Below, piece by piece: positions 25,580-33,831 of a DNA stretch of 64,000 nt. The position numbers and the translations under genes are program-made. Within the stretch, counting starts at the first letter, position 1. Every line of letters begins with the position of its first letter. Below the pieces are notes generated by a model. It worked only from the letters and a program-made list of their open reading frames with translations. It was not told the origin of the DNA and did not search any database. The DNA comes from Robiginitalea myxolifaciens (lineage in GTDB: Bacteria; Bacteroidota; Bacteroidia; Flavobacteriales; Flavobacteriaceae): assembly GCF_900115205.1 (NCBI RefSeq), contig NZ_FOYQ01000002.1:124001-188000 (forward strand). Reading direction: 5' to 3'.

Positions 25580-26230
25580 CTATTTTTTCATAGCCTTCCG
25601 CAAAACTGCTTTGCGACCTATTTTTTGGGTGATCTTATCCTTGCTCAGATCCCAGCCCCGTGCCGGGCAATATTCCCTTCCGTACCAGATTATTTGCAGA
25701 TGCAGTTTGTTCCACAAATGTTCCGGGAATAGTCTTTTGGCATCTTTTTCGGTTTGAACCACATTCTTTCCCGTAGAAAGCCCCCAGCGATACATAAGCC
25801 GATGAATATGTGTATCGACCGGAAAAGCCGGTATTCCAAAAGCCTGGGAAATCACAACGCTGGCGGTTTTATGCCCCACGCCAGGGAGTTCCTCCAGTGC
25901 CTCCAAATCCCGCGGGACTTCCCCCTGGTATTTTTCAAGCAGAATTTCGGAAAGCCTGTGTATCGCTTTAGCCTTGGTGGGTGAAAGCCCAACCGGGCGG
26001 ATAATGGCGCGGATTTCGTCTACGCTAAGCCGAATCATGGCTGCCGGATTATCGGCGCGATCGAAGAGCAGGGGAGTGGTCTGGTTCACGCGGACGTCCG
26101 TACTCTGGGCGGAAAGCAGTACAGCAATTAGTAAGGTATATGGATCTGTATGTTCAAGGGGAATGGGAACTTTGGGATAAATTTCTTCAAGGGTCTGAAT
26201 GACAAAGTTTGCTTTTTCCTTTTTGGTCAT
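25580..26230 (-). CDS. nth: endonuclease III without the iron-sulfur cluster
   Basis: 216 residues from the ATG at 26228-26230; 23 further upstream codons are open but overlap the divergent promoter. It is a DNA glycosylase/AP lyase for oxidised pyrimidines. The helix-hairpin-helix LPGVGHKTASVV carries catalytic K121, and D139 follows in FPVDTHIHR. The C-terminal [4Fe-4S] loop of the E. coli enzyme needs four cysteines; here only C188 (YGREYCPARGWD) remains and the rest of the loop is replaced by a short basic tail. The same ending is familiar to me from other Flavobacteriaceae. It diverges from bcp. Confidence 0.93.
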   Translation of the reverse strand: MTKKEKANFVIQTLEEIYPKVPIPLEHTDPYTLLIAVLLSAQSTDVRVNQTTPLLFDRADNPAAMIRLSVDEIRAIIRPVGLSPTKAKAIHRLSEILLEKYQGEVPRDLEALEELPGVGHKTASVVISQAFGIPAFPVDTHIHRLMYRWGLSTGKNVVQTEKDAKRLFPEHLWNKLHLQIIWYGREYCPARGWDLSKDKITQKIGRKAVLRKAMKK

Positions 26231-26238
26231 TTTTTGTT

Positions 26239-26246
26239 TAACTTTG
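26239..26246 (+). promoter_or_regulatory. -7 promoter box (TAACTTTG) of bcp
   Basis: Perfect TAnnTTTG, 22 bases before the bcp ATG at 26269. Confidence 0.5.
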
Positions 26247-26268
26247 AAACTAAAATAATAAACAAAAC

Positions 26269-26721
26269 ATGAAGACATTACAGGCTGGCGATCCGGCACC
26301 TCAGTTTACAGTAAAAGATCAGGATGGAAACACTGTTTCTGCTTCGGATTTTAAAGGTAAGAAATGGGTTGTATTTTTCTATCCCCGTGCTAATACCCCC
26401 GGATGCACTGCCGAGGCTTGTAATTTGAGGGATCACTACGCCGAACTGCAGGCAGCGGGTTACAGCTTACTGGGAGTAAGCGCAGATTCTCAGAAAAAAC
26501 AAGCCAATTTTCGGGATAAATATGACTTTCCGTTCCCGCTACTGGCCGATCAGGATCGTGAGGTTATTGAGGCTTTTGGCGTTTGGGGCCCCAAGAAATT
26601 TATGGGCAGGGAATTCGACGGTATCCATCGCAAGACCTTTATTATCGACGAAAGCGGCACTATAAGCCGGGTAATTGAGAAGGTAAATACCAAGGACCAC
26701 GCTGCTCAAATCCTTGAGTAA
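26269..26721 (+). CDS. bcp: thioredoxin-dependent thiol peroxidase, Bcp/PrxQ type
   Basis: 150 residues, a peroxiredoxin that reduces hydrogen peroxide and organic peroxides in the cytosol. The peroxidatic cysteine C46 lies in NTPGCTAEAC and the resolving C51 five residues later, the PrxQ atypical 2-Cys pattern. The TPGCT active-site motif and full length are intact. It diverges from nth, so two oxidative-damage defence genes share one control region. Confidence 0.95.
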   Translation: MKTLQAGDPAPQFTVKDQDGNTVSASDFKGKKWVVFFYPRANTPGCTAEACNLRDHYAELQAAGYSLLGVSADSQKKQANFRDKYDFPFPLLADQDREVIEAFGVWGPKKFMGREFDGIHRKTFIIDESGTISRVIEKVNTKDHAAQILE

Positions 26722-26791
26722 CGCCCAGGATTACCATTTTTTGTAGAAAATCTTAACGGCAGTCTTTATTTCCCGGAATTGAGGCCAATCC

Positions 26792-28258
26792 TTATTTCCC
26801 GGACTTAAGGACTGCCTTTTCTTTATCGGACTTCTGGAAAAGTTTCTTTTTCTGGATAATCTCGGCAATACCTTCGGGAAGCATCTCGGCCCAACCCTCC
26901 TCGCCGCTGGTCAGGCGTTTGAGGACATCTCGCGAGAAAATGTGTAGGATATCCGTATCGTAGTCTATTATATCCATGACCTTCCCATTGTATTTGAAGA
27001 ACTTATATAATTCCTTCATGCGCGGGTGCACCTTGATGTTGTTGCTGGTCATAATCTGACCCGTTTCCGGATTCTTCATCGGATAGAGATAGACCTTGAG
27101 ATCCTTGAAGAACAGTTTACCAAAGGCTTCCAGGATACCTCCACTTAAATGACGGTAGTACTTCTCGTCGAATATGTCTACCAGGTTGTTTACCCCCATG
27201 GTCAGACCGATGCGATTCTTGGTGTAATTATTAAAATATTCCACCAGTTTATAGTACTCGGAAAACTTCGAAATCATCACAGTATGTCCCAGAGAACTCA
27301 ACAGTTCGGCCCGGTCCATGAAGTCCTGCTCGTCGATTTCACCCGAAGAACGCAGGTTAGCCAGGGTAATCTCAAAAACTACGATCGTATTTTCCTCGTC
27401 AACGGTAGATTCCCGGATAAATATATCATAGGATTTCTGAAACATATCCATATTAACCTTGGTCACCGGACGGAAACTTCCGCGTAAGGCAAGGATATTC
27501 TTTTTATAGAGCACTGCAGCGGGCAAGAGGTTATTCCCATCCTTATCGAACATCACCGCATCGGTCATGTCGTTTTTGATCAGCTGCAGGCTAATCAGGC
27601 GATTATCGATATGTTCAAAATGAGGTCCCGAAAAATTAATCATGTCAATTTCTAGGGTATCCTTATCGATATGGTCGTAGAGGTATTTGAGGAGTTTTCG
27701 GGGCTTGTGGTGCTTATAAAAAGCACCGTAAATAAGGTTCACGCCAACAATCCCAAGGGTTTCCTGCTGCAGGCGGGCTTCGTTCTGTTTGAAGCGCACA
27801 TGGAAAACAATCTCGTCGAATTCCTTCTGTTTGGGATCTAATTGGAAACGAATTCCAACCCAACCGTGCCCCTTGTATCGCTTAGAAAAATCAATGGTAG
27901 CCACCGTGTTGGCGTAGGAAAAGAACAAGCGATCCGGGTGTTGTTCCCGGCTAATTCGCTCCTCCATAAGCCGCATCTCGTGGGCGAGCATTTTTTTCAG
28001 ACGACTCTGAGTAACATAGCGTCCGTCTTCCTCCAGCCCGTAGATTGCATCACTGAAGGCCTTGTCGTAGGCGCTCATGGCCTTGGCAATGGTTCCGGAA
28101 GCTCCCCCGGCCCGGAAAAATTGGCGGGCGGTTTCCTGCCCTGCGCCAATTTCTGCGAAGGTCCCGTAGATGTCAGGATTCAGATTGATTCGAAGGGTTT
28201 TGGCTTTGATAGAAGGGACATTCTCAAAGGCGAACTCATTCTTTTCAACGTCGGGCAT
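26792..28258 (-). CDS. conserved cytosolic protein of unknown function
   Basis: 488 residues, no signal peptide or membrane helix. Conserved-looking blocks include FAEIGAGQETARQFFRAGG near residue 34, a motif I recognise from a widespread but uncharacterised family in Bacteroidota and other phyla, and FSYANTVATIDFSKRYKGHG near 108. I do not recognise a catalytic motif. Names found in databases for this family are inconsistent and I would not carry them over. It is a single-gene transcript with its own -7 box (28279-28286). Confidence 0.75.
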   Translation of the reverse strand: MPDVEKNEFAFENVPSIKAKTLRINLNPDIYGTFAEIGAGQETARQFFRAGGASGTIAKAMSAYDKAFSDAIYGLEEDGRYVTQSRLKKMLAHEMRLMEERISREQHPDRLFFSYANTVATIDFSKRYKGHGWVGIRFQLDPKQKEFDEIVFHVRFKQNEARLQQETLGIVGVNLIYGAFYKHHKPRKLLKYLYDHIDKDTLEIDMINFSGPHFEHIDNRLISLQLIKNDMTDAVMFDKDGNNLLPAAVLYKKNILALRGSFRPVTKVNMDMFQKSYDIFIRESTVDEENTIVVFEITLANLRSSGEIDEQDFMDRAELLSSLGHTVMISKFSEYYKLVEYFNNYTKNRIGLTMGVNNLVDIFDEKYYRHLSGGILEAFGKLFFKDLKVYLYPMKNPETGQIMTSNNIKVHPRMKELYKFFKYNGKVMDIIDYDTDILHIFSRDVLKRLTSGEEGWAEMLPEGIAEIIQKKKLFQKSDKEKAVLKSGK

Positions 28259-28278
28259 ATCAGGACTTTTGCGTTAAA

Positions 28279-28286
28279 CAAAGATA
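28279..28286 (-). promoter_or_regulatory. -7 promoter box (TATCTTTG) of the 488-residue protein gene
   Basis: Perfect TAnnTTTG on the minus strand with a TTG 16 bases upstream; leader about 15 bases. Confidence 0.55.
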
Positions 28287-28320
28287 AAAAGATGAGGCAT
28301 TTCAAGTAATAAATAAGTTA

Positions 28321-28328
28321 TAAATTTG
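28321..28328 (+). promoter_or_regulatory. -7 promoter box (TAAATTTG) of the MBL-fold hydrolase gene
   Basis: Perfect TAnnTTTG, 18 bases before the TTG start at 28347; leader about 13 bases. Confidence 0.55.
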
Positions 28329-28346
28329 GGTAAAACGGATTAGCGG

Positions 28347-29114
28347 TTGAAAATCACATTTCTCGGCACGGGCACATCTCAGGGTATCCCGGTTATCGGT
28401 AGCAATCACCCGGTTTGTCTCAGTAAGGATCCCAGAGATTCCCGATTGCGTGTATCCGTCCTCATTCAAACCGATCACAATCAGAATATTGTTATAGACT
28501 GTGGCCCGGATTTCCGCCAACAAATGCTTCGCAATCCGATCGGTAAACTCGAAGCCATTCTCTTTACGCATGAACACGCCGATCATACCGCGGGGATAGA
28601 CGATATTCGCCCATTTTTCTTCCGTCAGGGAGATATTCCTATTTATGCCCACAAACGGGTTGCTGAGGCGCTCCAGCAGCGCTTTGGTTATATATTTTCA
28701 GACGCGGACCGATATCCGGGTGCTCCTTCTGTTGCCGTTAACTATGTGGAAAAAGGAGTGCCGTTCCATATTGGCCAGCAGACCATTATCCCGGTTGAGG
28801 CCCGGCATAACCGCTTACAGGTATTTGGCTACCGCCTGGAAAATTTTGCCTATCTGACCGATGTCAAATCCATGGATCCGGATGAAATGCTCCGATTGAA
28901 GGGCCTGGATGTTCTTGTGATTAATGCCCTGCGCGAAGAAGCACATCATTCGCATTTTAACCTGCAGGAGGCGCTTGAATTTATAGAGAAAATCCAACCG
29001 AAGAAAGCCTATTTAACGCACATCAGCCACCTGCTCGGGTTCCATGCGGAAGTGGAGGAGAAACTGCCTGATCACGTGTCTTTGGCCTATGATAATCTGA
29101 CTATAACTATTTGA
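28347..29114 (+). CDS. MBL-fold metallohydrolase (PhnP-like)
   Basis: 255 residues starting with a TTG codon. MKITFLGTGTSQG is the exact canonical start of the family, so TTG is used. The metal-binding motif HEHADH lies at 75-80 (H75, H77, D79, H80), with later ligands expected at EARHNR, LTDVKS and LTHISH. PhnP-type members are phosphodiesterases (for example acting on cyclic phosphates); some relatives are misnamed lipoate synthesis proteins. The substrate here is unknown. It is followed after 11 bases by a small anchored protein. Confidence 0.9.
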   Translation: MKITFLGTGTSQGIPVIGSNHPVCLSKDPRDSRLRVSVLIQTDHNQNIVIDCGPDFRQQMLRNPIGKLEAILFTHEHADHTAGIDDIRPFFFRQGDIPIYAHKRVAEALQQRFGYIFSDADRYPGAPSVAVNYVEKGVPFHIGQQTIIPVEARHNRLQVFGYRLENFAYLTDVKSMDPDEMLRLKGLDVLVINALREEAHHSHFNLQEALEFIEKIQPKKAYLTHISHLLGFHAEVEEKLPDHVSLAYDNLTITI

Positions 29115-29125
29115 TTTAAAACATA

Positions 29126-29614
29126 ATGCAAAAGAATCTCTTTCTATATCTCTTTGTCTTTTCTGCCTTGATCGCGCTTTATCTGGCGGTAAGTGGAAAC
29201 AAATCCCTCGAGAAAGCCAATGCTTCGAACACCCGTTTGAGCGAACAGGTGGAAACCTACAAAGATTCGCTCAAGGAGGCACGGCTCGAAGTGCTCGACA
29301 TGCAGTATTTTAACCTGGAAAACAACGACGAAGCCCTGGCATATCTGGAGCATCTGGATTTAGAAAACCCACAACGCTACATTGAGGATAAACTGTTAGA
29401 GACCAATGAGCAACGAGGAAATAATGTGCTGGTCCCCTATGAAGGGATGAATGGCGATTTTAAGATCAACAAAATAAAGGTCCTGAATCATCGGTGGATC
29501 CTCTGCGATTTTTCAGACGGGAAATATTGGGGGGAACTGCTTGTTGCGTATGAAATTGGGGAAGACTTAACTGTGAAGTTCACCACCATGGATCATCTGC
29601 TTTACGCCAGATAA
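29126..29614 (+). CDS. membrane-anchored coiled-coil protein, unknown function
   Basis: 162 residues. An N-terminal helix at about 4-24 (NLFLYLFVFSALIALYLAV) anchors it, a short coiled coil follows (NTRLSEQVETYKDSLKEARLE, near 36-56), then a compact C-terminal domain with YEGMNGDFKINKIKVLNHRW. It is probably periplasmic. The family recurs in Flavobacteriaceae in my memory and is often labelled 'hydrolase', but no catalytic motif is visible. It is co-transcribed with the MBL-fold gene. Confidence 0.72.
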   Translation: MQKNLFLYLFVFSALIALYLAVSGNKSLEKANASNTRLSEQVETYKDSLKEARLEVLDMQYFNLENNDEALAYLEHLDLENPQRYIEDKLLETNEQRGNNVLVPYEGMNGDFKINKIKVLNHRWILCDFSDGKYWGELLVAYEIGEDLTVKFTTMDHLLYAR

Positions 29615-29627
29615 ACCTTCATACTGG

Positions 29628-30287
29628 TTAGTACCGCTCCTGTAGCCACTTCTTGAAGGATTCGAAGTTGGCTGGGGACACCCCGTGGCCAACCGGATAT
29701 TCCTCATAGCGGTGAGGGATTCCCAACTCGTCCAGAAAGGGAGGCGTTTGTTGTGCCCACGCCGGGGGAATGACCATATCCATTTGCCCATGCGAAGCGT
29801 AAATTTCCAGAGAACTATGGTCTTTTTCCCGATATCCTTCAACCAGAATCTGCGCATTGATATAACCGCTTAAGGCAACTACGGACTTAATCTTTTCAGG
29901 GTAGGAGAGTGCCAGCGCGTAACTGAGTATACTCCCCTGACTAAACCCCAACAAACTGATTCTTGTGGCATCCAGGTCGTAAGCGGCAATAGCCTCTTCA
30001 AGAAATTCCCGGATCAGTTCCCGTGACTTGGAGGCCTGCTCCAAATCGCTCCATTTCCCCTTTTCTGCCTCAAAGTTTATCGCGTACCAGGCGTAACCAA
30101 AGGGCTCAAGGGTAAAAGGTGCCTGAAGCGAGATAATGAAGAGATCCCCGGGGAGTTCGGATGCAAATGAGAAGAGGTCCTCCTCATTGCTGCCATAGCC
30201 ATGCAGCATAATCAAAGCAGGTGGTTTTGCCTGATTTTCTGAATTGGGTCGAATAATGTGAGTAAGGCTTAAATTACGGGCTTGCAT
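29628..30287 (-). CDS. carboxylesterase/phospholipase, alpha/beta-hydrolase (PF02230)
   Basis: 219 residues from the ATG at 30285-30287; an upstream in-frame extension would overlap the previous gene and lacks family sequence. HGYGSNEEDL near 29 forms the oxyanion region, the nucleophile Ser lies in LLGFSQGS, the Asp in GQMDMVIP and the His in VGHGVSP. This is the small esterase/acyl-protein thioesterase-like family. It is the last gene of a long minus-strand operon; the start lies 2 bases after the stop of the small membrane protein. Confidence 0.9.
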   Translation of the reverse strand: MQARNLSLTHIIRPNSENQAKPPALIMLHGYGSNEEDLFSFASELPGDLFIISLQAPFTLEPFGYAWYAINFEAEKGKWSDLEQASKSRELIREFLEEAIAAYDLDATRISLLGFSQGSILSYALALSYPEKIKSVVALSGYINAQILVEGYREKDHSSLEIYASHGQMDMVIPPAWAQQTPPFLDELGIPHRYEEYPVGHGVSPANFESFKKWLQERY

Positions 30288-30289
30288 CA

Positions 30290-30613
30290 CTATCCAATAA
30301 AGGCAAACCACTTTTGGAAAGCGGCTCCAACGAGTGGAACTTCCCGTTTTTTCCCTTGCAGGGCGCCTGAAAATCCATACAGCCAAAGGCTGATGTAGGC
30401 AACATACAGGCCAATCCAGGCATATTCATTGAACCAAACGCTCAAAAACAAAGCAAAACCAAGGAACCCCAGGTGCAGACCAAAGGCCTGTCGGGTGTGA
30501 AAGCGCCCAAAATCATGTTTGGGTTCAGCATTCATACTCATGGCAATGAGGGCACCAACCATGGTCAGGTAGGCAACAATTGCAATCGTTTTGGCTTCAG
30601 AAGGGGTAGACAT
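30290..30613 (-). CDS. small Tic20/DUF4870-like membrane protein
   Basis: 107 residues with three membrane helices (about 10-28, 45-60, 65-85). The segment KHDFGRFHTRQAFGLHL is the conserved loop of this group, which Bacteroidota annotations sometimes call 'import component protein'. The function is unknown. It begins directly after the stop codon of the dihydroorotase-like gene, with no spacer, indicating translational coupling. Confidence 0.75.
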   Translation of the reverse strand: MSTPSEAKTIAIVAYLTMVGALIAMSMNAEPKHDFGRFHTRQAFGLHLGFLGFALFLSVWFNEYAWIGLYVAYISLWLYGFSGALQGKKREVPLVGAAFQKWFAFIG

Positions 30614-31867
30614 CTATAAGTTGGATTTTGCTCCGCGGATTACACCATAAACCTTTCCTTTAAGCGTTGCCCCCTGAAACATGCTGTTTTTGGAAGTAGA
30701 TTCCAGGGATTCAGATTCCAGGACAAATTCAGGCTCAGGATTGAATAAAGTAAGATTAGCAGTTTCACCCTCATTGAGCTGTACCTCTTGCAAGCCATAC
30801 CGCTTTCGGCCGCGACAAAGGATGGCAGTACTTTCCTCAGCTCCGAGAAGCTTATTCAGGGCACCAAAAGCTGATTCCAACCCAAGGCTACCAAAGGCGG
30901 CCCTGTCGAACTCCAATCGTTTTTCTTCGATGTCAAGTGGGCTGTGATCCGAACAAGCGAAATCAATGATCCCTGTCTTCAGGCCTTTGATCAGCGTTTT
31001 TCTGTCCGCTTCGCTTCTGAGGGGAGGCTGCGTCTTGAAATTGGTGTCGAAGTCCTCCAAATTCTTTTCTGTAAATAGTAAATGCGAGATGGCTACGCTG
31101 CAAGTCACATCGAGCCCTTTCTTTTTGGCCTCCGCAATCCTGGATACCGATTCGGCACTCGAGATTGTCGGAATATGCAAGCTTCCTCCGGTGTACTCGA
31201 GAATGTCCAGGTCCCGGGCGATCCTCAAGTGCTCAGCCAAGGGAGCGACTCCCTTCAGTCCAAGCCGTACTGCTACAGTACCTTCGTGTACCTGCCCGCC
31301 TTTGGCTACCTGGTTATCCAGGGGGTGGGAATAAACCAAACCTTTAAAGGATTGGGTGTATAGCAAAGCCAGCTTCAGGAGGTTGGGATTTTCAATAGGT
31401 GCCTTGTAGTCGCTAAAGCCAATAGCTCCGGCCCCTTGCATATCCAGCAGCTCTGCCAGATCTTCTCCTTTAGACCCCATACTCAAACTTCCCAGAGGGA
31501 AGAGTTCCGTGAGTGCATTGCGTCCCTGATCTTTCAGAAATACGATGTCGCCGCTGGTATCCGGAACGGGCTTGGAATTGGAATTCAGGACAATGCCGGT
31601 AAACCCGCTCAAAGCTGCTACGCGCAGCCCGTTTTCGATGGTTTCTCGCTCTTCGTATCCGGGTTCTCCAAAACTAACACTGCTGTCGAACCAGCCAGGG
31701 GAAACGTGGAGGTTGGGGAGGGAGATGGTCTTTACCTTTCCGGAGGGATTGAGTCGGGAACCGATGCGGATCAATTTGCCCCCTTCGATAAGAATATCTC
31801 GCTTTTTTCCGTGCAAATCGGCTTGCCCGGGTGTCAGCAGGGTAGCACCTTTGATCAATAAGGTCAT
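30614..31867 (-). CDS. dihydroorotase homologue with degraded metal site
   Basis: 417 residues, a full-length amidohydrolase of the dihydroorotase (multifunctional complex) branch. In active enzymes the first strand carries D-x-H-x-H; here it is WFDSSVSFGEPG, so both metal-binding histidines are serines (S63, S65). The later H-x-x-H is also altered: H231 stays but the partner is T234 (LHIPTIS). H181 and the Asp in ACSDHSP remain. It probably cannot bind the usual binuclear zinc site and may be a structural partner of aspartate transcarbamoylase, as inactive PyrC-like proteins are in Pseudomonas. I recall the same change in other flavobacteria. It overlaps the BatA-type gene by ATGA. Confidence 0.85.
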   Translation of the reverse strand: MTLLIKGATLLTPGQADLHGKKRDILIEGGKLIRIGSRLNPSGKVKTISLPNLHVSPGWFDSSVSFGEPGYEERETIENGLRVAALSGFTGIVLNSNSKPVPDTSGDIVFLKDQGRNALTELFPLGSLSMGSKGEDLAELLDMQGAGAIGFSDYKAPIENPNLLKLALLYTQSFKGLVYSHPLDNQVAKGGQVHEGTVAVRLGLKGVAPLAEHLRIARDLDILEYTGGSLHIPTISSAESVSRIAEAKKKGLDVTCSVAISHLLFTEKNLEDFDTNFKTQPPLRSEADRKTLIKGLKTGIIDFACSDHSPLDIEEKRLEFDRAAFGSLGLESAFGALNKLLGAEESTAILCRGRKRYGLQEVQLNEGETANLTLFNPEPEFVLESESLESTSKNSMFQGATLKGKVYGVIRGAKSNL

Positions 31868-33783
31868 CGGATGGTTTTTTGCAGGATCAATTCAGTCAGG
31901 GCAAATAACAGAGCAAAAATAACAAACCATTTCCAAAGCGCCTTGATTCGGGTCGAATTTTGATATTCAGAAAGCAGGGAATCCAAGGCAGTATACCGCT
32001 GGATATACTCAGGAAATTCGAGATCTCCAGGTTGTTTCCGCCCTTCCTTACGGGCATAATTGAAACTCAGCACCCCTCGATTTTGGTCTTCTGCGATTAA
32101 TCGGTAGTGCCCATCCTGCAAAGGTTCATCCCGAAAACTGAGGCGTGTTTTGCGCGCCAGGTTCTCTTGCCTGGGGATAAATCCATAGGAATCGCTTTCC
32201 AGGCGGAATATACGGTCTTCGGGTAATGAAAAATCCAGTGCCAACTCACCAGGTTCCCCCAGGGTAAAGTACAAATCCGGGAAAGGAAGGCTTTGTTTGG
32301 CCAGGTTATAAAAGGTGGGGACAATCAGGGGGGATTGCACAAAGTTGCTGTTTTCCGGGTTTAAGGCCGAGGTAAAAAGCGCCAATTCCCCAAAGGTCGA
32401 CAAGAACGATGCACTATTTTGATAGCCTATTGCGATGTTCCCCTGACGCTCTAATTGAAGGGATGCCAGTGTAGATGGAAAATCGAAGGATTCCACAGCT
32501 CCCTCAAAGACATTGCGATACAGGGGGTGGCCCTGACGTATTTCAGTAATTTGAATGCTGCCCGGGTTGCTTCCCGTAATACGCGGTCCCCCCAGTGTTC
32601 TGAGCAGGGTATTGTATGAGTCCACATCTGGCTGTACAGCAGGGATGATTACGACATTCCCCCCGCCGGTATGGAATTCACTGAGTTCCCGTATAAGCGC
32701 TTCCGGGAACGTCTTTACTTCATTGAGGATAACGAGATGCTGTTCTGGAAGCCTCGAGTAATCTACTGCAGCCAGCGCATCATAACTGAATTGAAATTCG
32801 CTTTCGGGATACAGCCGGGTCAAATACTCCCAGGGACCTTCTCCAATGCCGTAAACCCGGATAAGCGGAGGACTGCTCAGGGTAAAGTACAGGTTGTTGT
32901 CGTAGGTTAATCCATTGTCCGTAAGGCGTATGGAGCCTTCAATAGCTTCATTGGCTGGTAGGCTAAAAACTGCAATACCCTTGCCCTGATCGTCCATTAC
33001 CGGGGCGCTTTTCGCTATAAGCGTGTCCCGGTTATACAAAGAAAGTGCGCTGTTGGAAACGTCTCCAAGATCAGAAATCTCAACTTGCAATTCGAGGTAA
33101 TCGGACCGTTGGGCTGCAATAAACGCGGTATCTAAGGATCGATTGGGAGGAAAGCTTTCAGTAAGCCCAACGGCGCTGATCTTCCCCAGGTCTGTGGTAT
33201 CGAGATCGGCGAAGTTGAAATCCTCAAAATCGGATAGCATCCAGAATTCCTTTGCGTATCCAGGTGTCTCACTAAACGCGCTGGCAGCCCGAATACTCAG
33301 GCCGTTCGCATCCAGGGTTTCCGAAGAGAAATCCAGGCTCAATAGGGTCTCTTTCAATTCTTCAAATTGTTGCACAGCATAACGATTCGAATTCGTAATC
33401 AATCCTACCCGGGTGGTGCCCGGCAGGGTTTGAACGAGTTCCTGAACCGTGGTTTCCAGTAGGGATCCCGACTGACCGGGAGCCTGCATACTAAAGGAGT
33501 TGTCGAGGTATATCAGAATTTCCCTGGGGGTTGTGGCGTCCGGATTTGATTGAAAGGGCTGGGCAAAAGCCAGAACAAGCGCTGCAAGAAGTCCCAGTCG
33601 GGTGAAGAGCAGCAACCATTTTTTTAGCGTACTGGATTTATTAGACTCCAGCACCAATTGCTGTAGCATACGCACATTAGTGAATTCCGTTTTACGGAAT
33701 CGACGCAGGCGCAATAAATGGACCAGGATGGGAATCAGGAGCAGGGACAGGCCCCAGAGAACATTTGGATTCGCGAAGTTCAT
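31864..33783 (-). CDS. BatA/vWA domain membrane protein
   Basis: 639 residues. The N-terminal double-helix domain of aerotolerance regulators (PF07584) spans about 1-80: FANPNVLWGLSLLLIPILVH, a cytosolic loop, then LLLFTRLGLLAALVLAFAQP. A von Willebrand A-like domain follows with the metal-site motif DNSFS near residue 94 (DxSxS). A last membrane helix lies close to the C-terminus (WFVIFALLFALTELIL). Other BatB-BatE genes are absent here. A -7 box (33792-33799) gives it its own start site inside the larger operon. Function unknown beyond membrane-bound protein interaction. Confidence 0.88.
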   Translation of the reverse strand: MNFANPNVLWGLSLLLIPILVHLLRLRRFRKTEFTNVRMLQQLVLESNKSSTLKKWLLLFTRLGLLAALVLAFAQPFQSNPDATTPREILIYLDNSFSMQAPGQSGSLLETTVQELVQTLPGTTRVGLITNSNRYAVQQFEELKETLLSLDFSSETLDANGLSIRAASAFSETPGYAKEFWMLSDFEDFNFADLDTTDLGKISAVGLTESFPPNRSLDTAFIAAQRSDYLELQVEISDLGDVSNSALSLYNRDTLIAKSAPVMDDQGKGIAVFSLPANEAIEGSIRLTDNGLTYDNNLYFTLSSPPLIRVYGIGEGPWEYLTRLYPESEFQFSYDALAAVDYSRLPEQHLVILNEVKTFPEALIRELSEFHTGGGNVVIIPAVQPDVDSYNTLLRTLGGPRITGSNPGSIQITEIRQGHPLYRNVFEGAVESFDFPSTLASLQLERQGNIAIGYQNSASFLSTFGELALFTSALNPENSNFVQSPLIVPTFYNLAKQSLPFPDLYFTLGEPGELALDFSLPEDRIFRLESDSYGFIPRQENLARKTRLSFRDEPLQDGHYRLIAEDQNRGVLSFNYARKEGRKQPGDLEFPEYIQRYTALDSLLSEYQNSTRIKALWKWFVIFALLFALTELILQKTIR

Positions 33784-33791
33784 AGCTTTAG

Positions 33792-33799
33792 CAAAGATA
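33792..33799 (-). promoter_or_regulatory. -7 promoter box (TATCTTTG) of the BatA-type gene
   Basis: Perfect TAnnTTTG on the minus strand, 8 bases before the ATG at 33781-33783. It predicts a leader of only a few bases and makes this an internal promoter of the eight-gene run. Confidence 0.5.
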
Positions 33800-33831
33800 G
33801 CACTTTGCCATACCTAATGCCGGGAAATGAA

